DNA of 64,000 bases from Acinetobacter rongchengensis (GTDB lineage: Bacteria > Pseudomonadota > Gammaproteobacteria > Pseudomonadales > Moraxellaceae), in contig NZ_RAXT01000003.1 in NCBI RefSeq assembly GCF_003611475.1, forward strand, positions 62,001 through 126,000, written 5' to 3'. Positions within the stretch are counted from its first letter, which is position 1, and the number at the start of each line of letters is the position of its first letter. A program made the translations under genes and the position numbers. Shown in pieces: positions 21,693 to 31,978 of this stretch. A model generated the notes under the pieces. That model searched no databases. It saw nothing but the letters and a program-made list of their open reading frames with translations, and was not told the origin of the DNA.

Positions 21693-22254
21693 TTCCTATT
21701 GCAAAAAACATTACAGGATGCCTTTTAAGCACTCCCATGATTGATTATGCCAAATCGGTAAATTGACATTCACCCACTAGGTACTCGTGACCACGGGGCG
21801 CTATAAACATTAGTTTTGACTAATGTATACAATGAATCATAACGCCCTCAATGGCATCATTACTCACCTATACTCAACCGCAGTTGAGCAATTTTTTGCA
21901 AATCGACTTAGAAAAAACAAAAAAGGGATTTGCTTTTTCTAAAGCGACTTATCAGAAGAAGTTATATATTATTTATAAACTGTTCTGAATCAGACTTATG
22001 TAGATAAAATGTACCAAAATCCAGTACGTTTTTCACATATGTTCATTTGTTAAATGCTAACATGAACTGTAGCTTGAATTGATTTTTTTGACACATACCA
22101 CTCATAAATTGGCGAAATACATACAAGAAATAATCAAATATCATTCATCCATTTATATAAAAAATTCACCTATCCGATCATTTTACCTATTTCACCATAA
22201 AATCAATAAAAAAAGAGCGCACATCAAATGATGCACGCTCTTTCATACACAGTA
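21693..22254. other. Spacer between sdhB and sucA with terminator and likely suc promoter
   Basis: The spacer holds the sdh terminator at its right end and no ORF. An 8-bp inverted repeat, ACATTAGT / ACTAATGT (21807-21814 with 21819-21826), is followed on the minus strand by TTATAG, a possible -10 box, about 110 bases before sucA. I infer that sucAB has its own promoter here. Confidence 0.5.
22206..22243 (-). terminator. Intrinsic terminator of sdhCDAB
   Basis: The 8-bp stem AAAGAGCG / CGCTCTTT (22212-22219 with 22236-22243) is extended by an inner CATC/GATG pairing and followed on the minus strand by seven U, 12 bases after the sdhB stop. Confidence 0.88.
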
Positions 22255-22965
22255 TTAACCCGCTTGGTCGAGCAACATGCTACGGATGTGACCGATTGCT
22301 TTTGTTGGGTTCAAACCTTTTGGACATACAGATACACAGTTCATAATTCCTTTACAACGGAACAATGAGAATGGATCATCAAGACGTGATAAACGATCTT
22401 GAGTCGCTGTATCACGTGAATCAATAATGAAACGGTATGCATTCAACAATGCAGATGGACCCAAGAACTTATCAGGGTTCCACCAGAATGATGGGCATGA
22501 AGTTGAACAACATGCACATAAAATACATTCATACAAACCATTCAAATGATCACGCTCTTCAGGAGACTGTAAACGCTCCTTCGGTGGCGCTGGTTGATTA
22601 TTGATTAGGAATGGCTGAATTTTGTCATACTGATCGTAGAACTGATTCATATCCACAACTAAATCTTTAACCACTGGCAAACCCGGTAATGGACGAATCA
22701 CGATTTTTTCAGGTAAATCGTTCAAGTTCCATAAACAAGCAAGACCATTTTTACCATTGATGTTCACACCATCCGAACCACAAATACCTTCACGGCAAGA
22801 GCGGCGGAATGTTAATGATTCATCTTGTACTTTTAACGCAAGAAGTGCATCAAGCAACATACGGTGCTTATCAGTCAATTCAAGCTTAAAAGTTTGCATG
22901 TACGGTGCTTTATCCTTATCAGGATCATAGCGGTAGATTTCGAATGTACGAGTGCCTCTACTCAT
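22255..22965 (-). CDS. sdhB: Succinate dehydrogenase iron-sulfur subunit
   Basis: SdhB passes electrons from FAD in SdhA to ubiquinone through three Fe-S clusters. The 236-residue protein shows the 2Fe-2S ligands in CREGICGSDGVNINGKNGLAC, and the ferredoxin-type clusters in CILCACCSTSCPSFWW and CKGIMNCVSVCPKGLNP. It is the last gene of sdhCDAB, 14 bp after sdhA, and is followed by a terminator. Confidence 0.97.
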   Translation of the reverse strand: MSRGTRTFEIYRYDPDKDKAPYMQTFKLELTDKHRMLLDALLALKVQDESLTFRRSCREGICGSDGVNINGKNGLACLWNLNDLPEKIVIRPLPGLPVVKDLVVDMNQFYDQYDKIQPFLINNQPAPPKERLQSPEERDHLNGLYECILCACCSTSCPSFWWNPDKFLGPSALLNAYRFIIDSRDTATQDRLSRLDDPFSLFRCKGIMNCVSVCPKGLNPTKAIGHIRSMLLDQAG

Positions 22966-22979
22966 CTTTATTCTCCCAA

Positions 22980-24878
22980 TTAGAATGTACGTGGCTTAGG
23001 TTCAATAGCTTCAACAGTCAATGGGCTGTAACGTACTGGTTTATATTCAAGATGGTTATCACTTGAATACCACAATGTATGTTTCATCCATTCATCATCA
23101 CGACGACCATAAGAATAAGTCGGGTGATCCGCTGGTAACTCATAGTCAACAACTGTATGCGCACCACGGCACTCTTTACGAGCAGCAGCAGAAATCAAGG
23201 TTGCTTTTGCGACTTCGTATAAGTTCTCAACTTCCAAAGCTTCAATACGCGCCGTATTAAATACTTTAGATTTGTCTTTTAAGTAAATGTTGCGAACACG
23301 TGGTTCAATTGCAAGAATTTGCTTAACACCTTCATCAAGCAACGCTTGCGTACGGAATACACCCGCATGATCTTGTACGATGTCACGAATTGCATCAGCA
23401 ACTTCTTGAGCATTTTCACCAGAAGTCGAATCGTCAAGTTGACGAATACGCTTCATTGTATTTTCCAATGCATTAGTAGGTACTGGCGTGTACTCATCAC
23501 CATGATGCTTAGTTACATAATCAATGATATGTTCACCAGCAGCTTTACCAAATACCACCAAGTCAAGTAGTGAGTTTGTACCTAAACGGTTTGCACCATG
23601 TACAGATACGCAAGAACATTCACCAATTGCATAAAAACCTTTAATTGGTTTCGTATAGTTCATTTTGCCGTTGGTTGTATATTCTTTGGTATTTTGATCA
23701 TAACCTGCATGGAAGCCTTCTTCATTTGCTTCAAACTCAGGAACAACCACTTGACCATGAATATTCGTTGGAATACCACCCATTTGATAATGGATTGTTG
23801 GTACAACTGGAATCGCTTCTTTGGTGATATCGACGTTTGCGAATTTTTTACCAATCTCAAATACAGATGGTAAACGCTTCATAATCGTATCAGCACCTAA
23901 GTGAGTCATATCTAGAAGGATATAATCACCTTTAGGACCACAACCACGACCTTCTTTGATCTCTTGGTCCATTGAACGTGATACGAAGTCACGCGGAGCC
24001 AAATCTTTCAAAGTTGGAGCATAACGCTCCATGAACGGTTCGCCGTCTTTGTTACGAAGGATTGCACCTTCACCACGACAACCTTCAGTTAACAATACGC
24101 CTGCGCCCGCAACACCTGTTGGGTGGAACTGCCAGAATTCCATATCTTGTAATGGAATACCTGCACGAGCTGCCATACCAAGACCATCACCAGTATTGAT
24201 ATATGCGTTTGTAGATGCACGGTAAACACGACCCGCACCACCAGTAGCGAACAATGTTGCTTTTGCTTGGAATACTGCAATTTTGCCTGTTTCTTGGTCA
24301 ATTGCAGTTACACCAATAACTGCACCTTCATCATCACGGATCAAATCAAGTGCGATCCATTCAACGAAGAATTGTGTACCCATTTTCACGTTGCTTTGAT
24401 AAAGCGTATGAAGAAGCGCATGACCTGTACGGTCAGCTGCAGCACATGCACGTGGAACAGCTTTTTCACCATAGTTTGCAGAGTGACCACCAAATGGACG
24501 TTGGTAAATCGTACCATCCGCATTACGGTCAAAAGGCATCCCCATGTGTTCTAATTCATAAACAACTTTAGGCGCTTCACGACACATAAATTCGATTGCA
24601 TCCTGGTCACCTAACCAGTCAGAACCTTTTACTGTGTCATAGAAGTGATAGTGCCAGTTATCATCTTGCATATTACCAAGAGATGCACCGATACCACCTT
24701 GTGCCGCAACAGTATGAGAACGTGTTGGGAATACTTTAGTCAGAACAGCAACCTTCAAACCAGCTTGTGCAAGTTGATAAGAAGCACGCATACCTGAACC
24801 ACCACCACCTACGATGACTGCATCGAAAGCTTGGCTTGGAATATTTGAATAATCTTCTTTAGGGGTTATAGCGCCCAT
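22980..24878 (-). CDS. sdhA: Succinate dehydrogenase flavoprotein subunit
   Basis: SdhA oxidises succinate to fumarate at a covalently bound FAD. The 632-residue protein has the dinucleotide fold VIVGGGGSGMRASYQLA, the FAD-linked histidine in FPTRSHTVAAQGG (His55), the substrate-site HPTGVAGAG and RGEGAILRN segments, and GANRLGTNSLLDLVVFG. The N-terminus extends about 15 residues before the Rossmann fold, within the family range. It begins 12 bp after sdhD. Confidence 0.97.
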   Translation of the reverse strand: MGAITPKEDYSNIPSQAFDAVIVGGGGSGMRASYQLAQAGLKVAVLTKVFPTRSHTVAAQGGIGASLGNMQDDNWHYHFYDTVKGSDWLGDQDAIEFMCREAPKVVYELEHMGMPFDRNADGTIYQRPFGGHSANYGEKAVPRACAAADRTGHALLHTLYQSNVKMGTQFFVEWIALDLIRDDEGAVIGVTAIDQETGKIAVFQAKATLFATGGAGRVYRASTNAYINTGDGLGMAARAGIPLQDMEFWQFHPTGVAGAGVLLTEGCRGEGAILRNKDGEPFMERYAPTLKDLAPRDFVSRSMDQEIKEGRGCGPKGDYILLDMTHLGADTIMKRLPSVFEIGKKFANVDITKEAIPVVPTIHYQMGGIPTNIHGQVVVPEFEANEEGFHAGYDQNTKEYTTNGKMNYTKPIKGFYAIGECSCVSVHGANRLGTNSLLDLVVFGKAAGEHIIDYVTKHHGDEYTPVPTNALENTMKRIRQLDDSTSGENAQEVADAIRDIVQDHAGVFRTQALLDEGVKQILAIEPRVRNIYLKDKSKVFNTARIEALEVENLYEVAKATLISAAARKECRGAHTVVDYELPADHPTYSYGRRDDEWMKHTLWYSSDNHLEYKPVRYSPLTVEAIEPKPRTF

Positions 24879-24890
24879 GACATCTTCCTA

Positions 24891-25256
24891 TCAATTCGCC
24901 CAAAAAATCTGGATTGCCCAGATCGCATATGCAATAACAGCAATAATCACTGCTGATGTTAATACAATGCGTAAACCTGAAGCTGAAGGACCCATTTGAC
25001 GAGTAGTCACATAATCAGTGAATACCTGCCACATACCAATCCAAGCATGCGCAACAAGTGATAAGACTGCCAATAAAGATAAAACCTTCATTGGTAAAGT
25101 CATCATAAAGCCATTCCATTGTTCAAAGCTGAATCCACCATTACACAGAATCCAACCCAATACCACAACAGTATAAACAGCTAATACAACAGCACTAACG
25201 CGTTGGATATACCAATCACGAGAACCTGAACCCGTTAAACCTGTAGCACTTTTCAT
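24891..25256 (-). CDS. sdhD: Succinate dehydrogenase membrane anchor subunit D
   Basis: SdhD is a three-helix membrane anchor that helps bind haem b and quinone. The ATG at 25256 shares one base with the sdhC stop (TAATG) and gives 121 residues (MKSATGLTGSGSRDWYIQRVSAVV). The upstream in-frame start inside sdhC is unlikely. The helix LSLLAVLSLVAHAWIGMWQVFTDY carries the expected haem-ligand histidine and the conserved Asp-Tyr pair. Confidence 0.93.
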   Translation of the reverse strand: MKSATGLTGSGSRDWYIQRVSAVVLAVYTVVVLGWILCNGGFSFEQWNGFMMTLPMKVLSLLAVLSLVAHAWIGMWQVFTDYVTTRQMGPSASGLRIVLTSAVIIAVIAYAIWAIQIFWAN

Positions 25257-25654
25257 TAGAGAACAATCCATACAAATGATGCGATTACAGAAATCGCAGC
25301 CAAGATTAATGCGATAGTTGCTGCTACGCGGCCACTTTGAAGCTCTTCAGCAAAACCAAGATCTGCGAGTAAGTGTTTAATACCCATAATAAAATGGAAT
25401 AATAAACCAGCGACAAATACCCATACGATGAAGCGAACAATGAAGCTATCAAAAATAGCTTGAACTTGAGCAAAACCTTCAGGCGAAGACAAAGACTTAT
25501 CTAATAGCCACAAAAGTACCGGTACGAGTAAAAATACGATGACACCTGAAAGACGGTGTAGAATTGATGCAATAGCCACAGGGGATTTTAAGTTTACATC
25601 TAAAACTTGACCCATGGACAAATTGACAGGTCTGTTGCTTTTCACAGCGGGCAT
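25256..25654 (-). CDS. sdhC: Succinate dehydrogenase cytochrome b556 subunit
   Basis: SdhC is the other anchor subunit, with three helices over 132 residues. The family signature SPVAIASILHRLSGV holds the quinone-site serine and arginine, and HFIMGIKHLLADLG contains the haem-ligand histidine. It is the first gene of sdhCDAB. Just upstream is a terminator-like hairpin, which may regulate entry into the operon. Confidence 0.95.
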   Translation of the reverse strand: MPAVKSNRPVNLSMGQVLDVNLKSPVAIASILHRLSGVIVFLLVPVLLWLLDKSLSSPEGFAQVQAIFDSFIVRFIVWVFVAGLLFHFIMGIKHLLADLGFAEELQSGRVAATIALILAAISVIASFVWIVL

Positions 25655-26735
25655 CCTGTAAGTAAAAACTCCATCCGGAGTTTGTTGGAATTAATTCGAA
25701 GGAAAGCTAGCATTGTCAGACAAAATGAATTGACTGAACTTTAAACGACATCGAATTATAAAACGTCAACTGTCAAAACACAAACAATCAAAATTAGCTT
25801 TTTCTTTAAAAATCACTCAAATAAGAATCATTTACATTAATCTTAAAATGAATCAATAACCAAACCCATATAAGTCACTTGTACCTTTATATGCTATCTC
25901 TTTATTTTTTATAGAGTTTGCATAAACCATTTTGATACATCATTACCACTTATATTTTTTTGATAAATTTAGACTAAAGCACAAGCTTACGGACAAAAGC
26001 GTCCTAATATTTTTTCATTCCTTTTTGTTTATTATTTATTTCCTTTTTGTTTGGAATCTATACCGATTATGTCGATTAAAAATAACCCTTTATTTCTTTT
26101 TTTAATATTCAACATTTTATTCAATGATTTAACGTGACTGATTTTAATAAGAAAGAACAACTTAGTGTGTGAATAATGAATAAATAACATATCGTTTTTC
26201 GCGCAATTTGATTAAAATAGAATCAATTTAATTATTAATTCTCGTTTGATCTGATTATTTTTTAAACTACCAAATGCATTATTTAAACTATTTTTTAATC
26301 AGTTAAGCATTAAAATGCAAATAAATATTTCAACAATCATATTGATCATTTTCCGAATCTTTTACAGCACAGAATGTATGTAAGCTATGATATTTATATG
26401 ATTTTAATATTTTCATTTGATTTGTTTTAAATTACAAAAGTGCTGCAATAAGAGTGAAAAATATTGTTTATGACCCATGCATTCTAATTATTTTTCTGCA
26501 CCTTCTTTGGAATTTCCCTTATTATACTGACCGACACTGAAATGCGATGTTCAATTTAGTTGCCTTTTCGCAACTAACTTACCGTTGAAACGTCATTTTT
26601 TCATCCATAAGTATAATTGACAAAATTTTAGTGCTCATTAAGCTTATTAGCTAATCTCGACTCGTCTAATTCGCACATTAAAATATGATTATGCGACATT
26701 AGATACAACATTCACCAGGACAGGAGATCTATTGA
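25655..26735. other. Long divergent spacer sdhC / gltA without a gene
   Basis: This 1081-bp stretch is very AT-rich, with stops in all frames and no signal of a conserved protein. It holds the divergent promoters of sdhCDAB and gltA. Near sdhC are the leader hairpin and a palindromic TTGTCAGACAA (25713-25723). Near gltA, CAGGACAGGAG (26716-26726) provides a strong ribosome-binding site. Confidence 0.6.
25664..25683 (-). promoter_or_regulatory. Terminator-like hairpin in the sdhC leader
   Basis: AAACTCC (25666-25672) and GGAGTTT (25677-25683) form a 7-bp stem around a 4-base loop. On the minus strand five U follow, and the sdhC start lies about 10 bases further. This is the layout of a leader attenuator or of a hairpin next to the ribosome-binding site; no alternative pairing is obvious to me. 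Confidence 0.5.
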
Positions 26736-28010
26736 ATGTCTGAAGCAACTGGCAAAAAAGCCGTATTACAGCTTGATGGCAAAGAAATTGAATTACCAAT
26801 TTACAGCGGCACATTGGGCCCAGATGTAATCGACGTTAAAGATGTATTGGCCTCGGGTCACTTTACTTTTGATCCTGGTTTTATGGCTACTGCTGCTTGC
26901 GAGTCTAAAATTACATTTATCGATGGCAACGAAGGTGTTCTTTTACACCGTGGTTATCCTATCGCACAATTGGCGACTCAAGCAGACTACTTAGAAACTT
27001 GCTACTTATTATTAAATGGCGAGCTTCCAACTGCTGAACAAAAAACTGAATTTGATGCAAAAGTTCGCAACCACACTATGGTTCATGACCAAGTCAGCCG
27101 TTTCTTCAATGGTTTCCGTCGTGACGCTCACCCTATGGCGGTGATGTGTGGTGTTGTTGGTGCACTTTCTGCGTTCTATCACAACGGTTTTGATGTTGAA
27201 AACGTTGACCACCGTGAAATTACTGCTGTTCGTTTAGTTGCTAAAATTCCAACACTTGCTGCTTGGACTTATAAATATACAATCGGTCAACCATTTGTAT
27301 ATCCACGCAATGACTTGAACTACGCAGAAAACTTCTTGTACATGATGTTTGCTACTCCAGCAGACCGTGACTATAAAGTTAACCCTATTCTTGCAAAAGC
27401 AATGGATCGTATCTTTACGCTTCATGCAGACCATGAACAAAATGCATCTACGTCTACAGTACGTTTAGCAGGTTCTACGGGTGCTAACCCATACGCATGT
27501 ATCGCTGCGGGTATTGCTGCACTTTGGGGCCCTGCTCATGGCGGCGCGAACGAAGCTGTTCTTAAGATGCTTGATGAAATCGGCTCTGTAGAAAACGTTG
27601 CTGACTTCATGGAAAAAGTGAAAACTAAAGAAGTTAAACTTATGGGCTTCGGTCACCGAGTTTATAAAAACTTCGATCCACGTGCGAAAGTGATGAAAGA
27701 GACTTGTGACGAAGTGCTTAGCGCACTTGGTATCAACGATCCACAACTTGAGCTTGCGATGGAACTTGAACGTATTGCGTTGTCTGACGAATACTTCATC
27801 AAACGTAACTTATACCCTAACGTAGACTTCTACTCAGGTATCATCCTTAAAGCGATTGGTATCCCGACTGAAATGTTTACTGTAATTTTTGCTCTTGCAC
27901 GTACTGTTGGTTGGATCAGCCACTGGTTAGAAATGCACAGCGCACCTTACAAAATCGGTCGTCCTCGTCAGCTTTATACTGGCGAAGTTCAACGCGATAT
28001 CAAACGTTAA
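26736..28010 (+). CDS. gltA: Citrate synthase (type II)
   Basis: GltA condenses oxaloacetate and acetyl-CoA to citrate. The 424-residue length is that of the hexameric, NADH-sensitive Gram-negative enzyme. The N-terminal beta domain ([28 protein letters not shown]) is present, followed by [12 protein letters not shown]. The active-site histidines are in [24 protein letters not shown] and [14 protein letters not shown], and the catalytic aspartate is in PNVDFYSGI. The start follows a strong AGGAG. A terminator follows the stop. Confidence 0.97.
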   Translation: MSEATGKKAVLQLDGKEIELPIYSGTLGPDVIDVKDVLASGHFTFDPGFMATAACESKITFIDGNEGVLLHRGYPIAQLATQADYLETCYLLLNGELPTAEQKTEFDAKVRNHTMVHDQVSRFFNGFRRDAHPMAVMCGVVGALSAFYHNGFDVENVDHREITAVRLVAKIPTLAAWTYKYTIGQPFVYPRNDLNYAENFLYMMFATPADRDYKVNPILAKAMDRIFTLHADHEQNASTSTVRLAGSTGANPYACIAAGIAALWGPAHGGANEAVLKMLDEIGSVENVADFMEKVKTKEVKLMGFGHRVYKNFDPRAKVMKETCDEVLSALGINDPQLELAMELERIALSDEYFIKRNLYPNVDFYSGIILKAIGIPTEMFTVIFALARTVGWISHWLEMHSAPYKIGRPRQLYTGEVQRDIKR

Positions 28011-28034
28011 TTCGTTTTTCGCTGATCGAACAGA

Positions 28035-28060
28035 AAACCACCCTCTTGGGTGGTTTTTTT
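28035..28060 (+). terminator. Intrinsic terminator of gltA
   Basis: The stem ACCACCC / GGGTGGT (28037-28043 with 28048-28054) has a four-base loop, followed by a run of T, 27 bases after the gltA stop. Confidence 0.92.
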
Positions 28061-28168
28061 ATGAGAAATTTAAATTAAAACATCACAAATTTAAAAGAAC
28101 ATGCATAGAATAACAACAGCATTAAAAAACCAATTCCAATCGGTACAAATGATAGAAGTTAAATCAAA

Positions 28169-29971
28169 ATGAACAGCAAAGACTCACTCGAAAAACTTAA
28201 ATTATTACGTGCAGAAATGCAAAAACATCAGATTGATGCTTTTGTTGCCATGAGCGCTGATCCACATATGTCAGAATATTTACCTGATTACTGGAAAGTC
28301 CGTTTGTGGCTGACTGGATTTACAGGTTCAGTAGGTACGATTGTAATTACTCAAGACTTTGCTGGTTTATGGGTCGACGGACGCTACTGGGTTCAGGCGG
28401 AACAGCAATTGCTCAATACGGGTTTTGTTTTGCAGAAACAAACAGCTGAAGAATCATCAACCCATCTTGCATGGTTGACAAAAAACTTAGAAAAAAATGC
28501 TAAGATTTCTGTGAATGGTCAAACAATTTCTGTACAGCAATTCGATGCACTCAAGCAAATTGCCAAACAAAATCATTTCCAAATTGAAACACAGCTCGAC
28601 TTAATTGATCAAATTTGGGACGATCGCCCTACTCTACCTGTAGAAGCTATTTGGCAAATGCGCAGTGATCTTACTGCACAAACTCGTTTAGAAAAAATTT
28701 CACATATTCGTCAAGCTTTACATGAAAAAAATGCATCAGCTCATTTTATTTCTGCACTGGATGATATTGCATGGATCTTCAACTGCAGAGGAAGTGATGT
28801 TGAATATAACCCTGTGTTCTTAGCACATTTATTTATAGATCAACATCGTACTGTACTTTTTATTGATGCAGCAAAACTTTCAACTGAGCTAAAAACTCAA
28901 TTCAATGATGAACACATTGAAATACAAGCCTATGAGCAAACTCAGAACTTTTTAACCCAACTCAAAGATCAACATGTTTTAATTGACCCTGCAAAAGTTT
29001 CAATTTTACATGCACAAACAATCATACAACATAATCAATTGATTCAAGATATTAACCCAAGTACTTTATTTAAATCACAAAAACATGACCTAGAAATTGC
29101 GCATGTAAGAAATGCTATGCAAAAAGATGGTGTTGCACTGTGTCATTTCTTTCATTGGTTAGAGACTGCATTAAAAACGCAACAGCCGATCAATGAACTC
29201 GATATTGATAAAAAAATCACAGCTTTTCGTGCGCAACAGTCTGGTTTTATTGGCTTAAGTTTCTCTACCATCGCAGGATTTAATGCCAATGGTGCACTTC
29301 CACATTATCGAGCAACTGAAGAAAATTATAGTGACATTCAAGGTGATGGGTTACTACTGATTGATTCAGGTGGCCAATATGAAGATGGCACCACAGACAT
29401 TACTCGTGTCGTACCGATTGGTCAGCCAAGCGCGCAACAGAAGCGTGATTACACACTTGTTTTAAAATGCCATATCGCATTGGCGCAAACTGTTTTCCCT
29501 GAAGGTATTGCTGCACCGTTATTAGATGCAATTACTCGTCAGGCGCTTTGGAAGCAAGGTTTAGATTATCGACACGGTACTGGTCACGGCGTCGGCTATG
29601 CGCTCAATGTACATGAAGGACCACAAGTCATTTCTTATTATTCACCTGCGACCATCTATACAAAACTACATAAAGGTATGATTACTTCGAATGAACCCGG
29701 TTTATACCATGAAGGCAAATATGGTATTCGTATTGAAAATCTAGTCGTGAATCAGCCTAAAGTGTTTCAAGATCAAACTTATGGTCATTTCTTAGAATTT
29801 GAAACGCTTACACTTTGCCCGATTGACCAAAGCTGTATTGTTTTAGATTTATTATCCAATGATGAAAAGTCTTGGTTAAACCAGTATCATCAAATGGTTC
29901 GTGAGCGTTTATCCCCTGATCTAAAAGGTGAGGTTTTAACGTGGCTCATCAATAACACTCAACCAATCTAA
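28169..29971 (+). CDS. Xaa-Pro aminopeptidase (aminopeptidase P, M24B family)
   Basis: The enzyme removes N-terminal residues next to proline, using two metal ions. At 600 residues it belongs to the long, eukaryote-like three-domain aminopeptidase P type rather than the 440-residue E. coli PepP. Two creatinase-like N-terminal domains (about 1-290) precede the pita-bread domain. Metal ligands are visible in LLIDSGGQYEDGTTDITRV (two Asp), GTGHGVGYALNVHEGP (His) and NEPGLYHEGKYGIRIENL (two Glu). It is monocistronic downstream of gltA. Confidence 0.9.
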   Translation: MNSKDSLEKLKLLRAEMQKHQIDAFVAMSADPHMSEYLPDYWKVRLWLTGFTGSVGTIVITQDFAGLWVDGRYWVQAEQQLLNTGFVLQKQTAEESSTHLAWLTKNLEKNAKISVNGQTISVQQFDALKQIAKQNHFQIETQLDLIDQIWDDRPTLPVEAIWQMRSDLTAQTRLEKISHIRQALHEKNASAHFISALDDIAWIFNCRGSDVEYNPVFLAHLFIDQHRTVLFIDAAKLSTELKTQFNDEHIEIQAYEQTQNFLTQLKDQHVLIDPAKVSILHAQTIIQHNQLIQDINPSTLFKSQKHDLEIAHVRNAMQKDGVALCHFFHWLETALKTQQPINELDIDKKITAFRAQQSGFIGLSFSTIAGFNANGALPHYRATEENYSDIQGDGLLLIDSGGQYEDGTTDITRVVPIGQPSAQQKRDYTLVLKCHIALAQTVFPEGIAAPLLDAITRQALWKQGLDYRHGTGHGVGYALNVHEGPQVISYYSPATIYTKLHKGMITSNEPGLYHEGKYGIRIENLVVNQPKVFQDQTYGHFLEFETLTLCPIDQSCIVLDLLSNDEKSWLNQYHQMVRERLSPDLKGEVLTWLINNTQPI

Positions 29972-29984
29972 CACCCTACCGATA

Positions 29985-30017
29985 AAAAAGGATATAAATT
30001 AGCTCTTTATATCCTTT
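29985..30017. terminator. Bidirectional terminator between convergent genes
   Basis: The perfect 12-bp stem AAAGGATATAAA / TTTATATCCTTT (29987-29998 with 30006-30017) is followed on the minus strand by a U-run. It suits the end of the monooxygenase operon better than the peptidase gene. Confidence 0.78.
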
Positions 30018-30140
30018 CAATATAATGCAACGAATCATCAAAACTCATGATTCAATAGGTCGTTAAACTTTAAAACGGTCTTTAATTGAGTCTTCTTTAA
30101 TGGCGTATTTTAAAATCATGAACCGATCTAAAGGATAACT

Positions 30141-31961
30141 TTAAGACGCTATATCGTAATGTTTCAAATCTAGTGTTTTTAGCTGACTCTTCAATTGTTT
30201 CAACGACCAAGGCCATGCCGCAAAATTGCGACCATTCTCATCCAAATAATAAGACTTACAGCCGCCTACATTAAATACAGTGCTTTGTAGCTGTTTTTGG
30301 ACTTTAATATTGTGTTTACGAATCACGTCTTTTTTAATTTCAAAACGAGTGAATTTCAAATCACGCATTTTCAATAAACCATCTACAATATAGTCAATTT
30401 GTGCTTCTGCAATTCCAATAAATGAATCATAAACAAGAATATTTGGCCCTAAAACAAGGAATGCATTTGGAACCTTTTCAATACTTGCACCTAAATATGC
30501 TTCAGGAGAGCTACCTTTCCAACGTTCAGCAAGTGTTTGACCTGTTGTATCATAAACTCGCTTACCGATAGGCGGATGAGAAACTTCAAAGCCTGTTCCC
30601 CAAATGATGACATCAACTTCATGTCGTTCACCATTTGCAGCAATCAGCGTATTTCCATCTATTTCAATTAGTCCGTGTGGAATCAAATGAACATTGTCTT
30701 GCTGTAGTGCTGGATAATAATTATTGGCGAATAATAAGCGCTTACAACCAATGGCAAAGTTTGGAGTGACATTCTTACGCAATTGATCATCATCAATTTG
30801 CAATTTCAGCAACTGTTTACTGAGAAAACTGATCGGTTCAAGTACTTTGGGATGACGCAATCCAAAATTAATACCATTTAAAATTTGAGCAATACTATTA
30901 CGCCAAGTCTGTTGAATGATTGGAAATTGAGCAGCAATCTGCTTGGCTCTATCATTCAACTGCATATCCGCCTTCGGTAATACCCATGGTGCAGTCCGTT
31001 GAAATACAAATAATTGTTTAACTTTGGGTTGAACTTGTGGAATAAATTGGATCGCCGATGCACCTGTACCAATCACGGCAACACGCTTATTGGTCAAGTC
31101 ATAATCATGATTCCAACGTGCTGAATGGAACATTTCACCTTTGAAGCCTTCAATCCCTTTCAATTTTGGCATAGACGGCTCCGTGATCGGCCCCGTGGTA
31201 AACAGTACCGTTCTCGCTTGATATTGCCCTTTAGAGGTTTCTAAATTCCAAATATGTTTGGCTTCATCCCATCGCGCACTGATTAACTCATTGTTAAATT
31301 CAATTTTTTCGCCCAAATCATATTTCTCAACCACTTCTTCTAAATAACTCAGAATCTCAGGCTGTTTTGCAAATAAATGGCTCCATTTATGACTTGGCGA
31401 AAATGAGAATGAATACAGTGCTGAAGGTACATCGCAGCCGCAACCCGGATAATTATTATCACGCCACGTCCCGCCTACACGGCTGGCTTTTTCCAGTACG
31501 ATATAATCCTGATAGCCTGCTTGCTTCATTTTATAAGCCGCTGCAATTCCTGAAATACCCGCACCAATCACAATGCTGTCATAGGTATGCACTGGGATAT
31601 CCGCTTGTGTTCCAGGTACTTGTTTATTGGCAGTTTTAGCAGCAGTTTGAGTCGTGTTTTTAGCCTTTACAGTCGTTTGGCGCTTGGTTTTCTGTGCAGA
31701 TTCAGTTTGAGGTTCAATTTTAATTTCTGCTTTTACTACACGTGATTGAACGCTTTTAGTTTCATCATTTTGTGCTTCGGCTTTTTTTACTTCAATCCTT
31801 TTTGCTTCAAGCTTATTTTCCTCGAGGCTTTTCGGTTCTAAACTTTCAAGCTGAGTAACTTGTTTAATGTCTTCAACTGTTGTTTGAGTTGTTGATTGCT
31901 TCGACTTTTTTTCAGCCGTACTGTCGTCCAACAAAGTATCTAAAGTTGCTTGTGTATTCAT
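30141..31961 (-). CDS. Baeyer-Villiger-type flavin monooxygenase with charged N-terminal extension
   Basis: The 606-residue protein has about 125 Lys/Glu/Gln/Thr-rich residues (predicted disordered) before a class B flavin monooxygenase of normal size. The FAD-binding GAGISG is at 133-138, GGTWRDNNYPGCGCDVPS near 163-180, the Baeyer-Villiger fingerprint FxGxxxHxxxW at 273-283 (F273, G275, H279, W283) and the NADP-binding GTGASA near 298-303. Such enzymes insert oxygen into ketones to make esters, or oxygenate heteroatoms. It is the last gene of a three-gene operon, 17 bp after the SDR gene. The sequence is of the cyclohexanone/EthA type, not AlmA-like. Substrate unknown; long-chain or lipid-derived ketones are a guess from context. 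Confidence 0.85.
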   Translation of the reverse strand: MNTQATLDTLLDDSTAEKKSKQSTTQTTVEDIKQVTQLESLEPKSLEENKLEAKRIEVKKAEAQNDETKSVQSRVVKAEIKIEPQTESAQKTKRQTTVKAKNTTQTAAKTANKQVPGTQADIPVHTYDSIVIGAGISGIAAAYKMKQAGYQDYIVLEKASRVGGTWRDNNYPGCGCDVPSALYSFSFSPSHKWSHLFAKQPEILSYLEEVVEKYDLGEKIEFNNELISARWDEAKHIWNLETSKGQYQARTVLFTTGPITEPSMPKLKGIEGFKGEMFHSARWNHDYDLTNKRVAVIGTGASAIQFIPQVQPKVKQLFVFQRTAPWVLPKADMQLNDRAKQIAAQFPIIQQTWRNSIAQILNGINFGLRHPKVLEPISFLSKQLLKLQIDDDQLRKNVTPNFAIGCKRLLFANNYYPALQQDNVHLIPHGLIEIDGNTLIAANGERHEVDVIIWGTGFEVSHPPIGKRVYDTTGQTLAERWKGSSPEAYLGASIEKVPNAFLVLGPNILVYDSFIGIAEAQIDYIVDGLLKMRDLKFTRFEIKKDVIRKHNIKVQKQLQSTVFNVGGCKSYYLDENGRNFAAWPWSLKQLKSQLKTLDLKHYDIAS

Positions 31962-31978
31962 ATCGTTGTACTCAACTG

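Noticed and set aside
23598-24571. Several plus-strand frames of 60-95 codons inside sdhA
   Set aside because: Shadows of the sdhA coding sequence; no starts with ribosome-binding sites.
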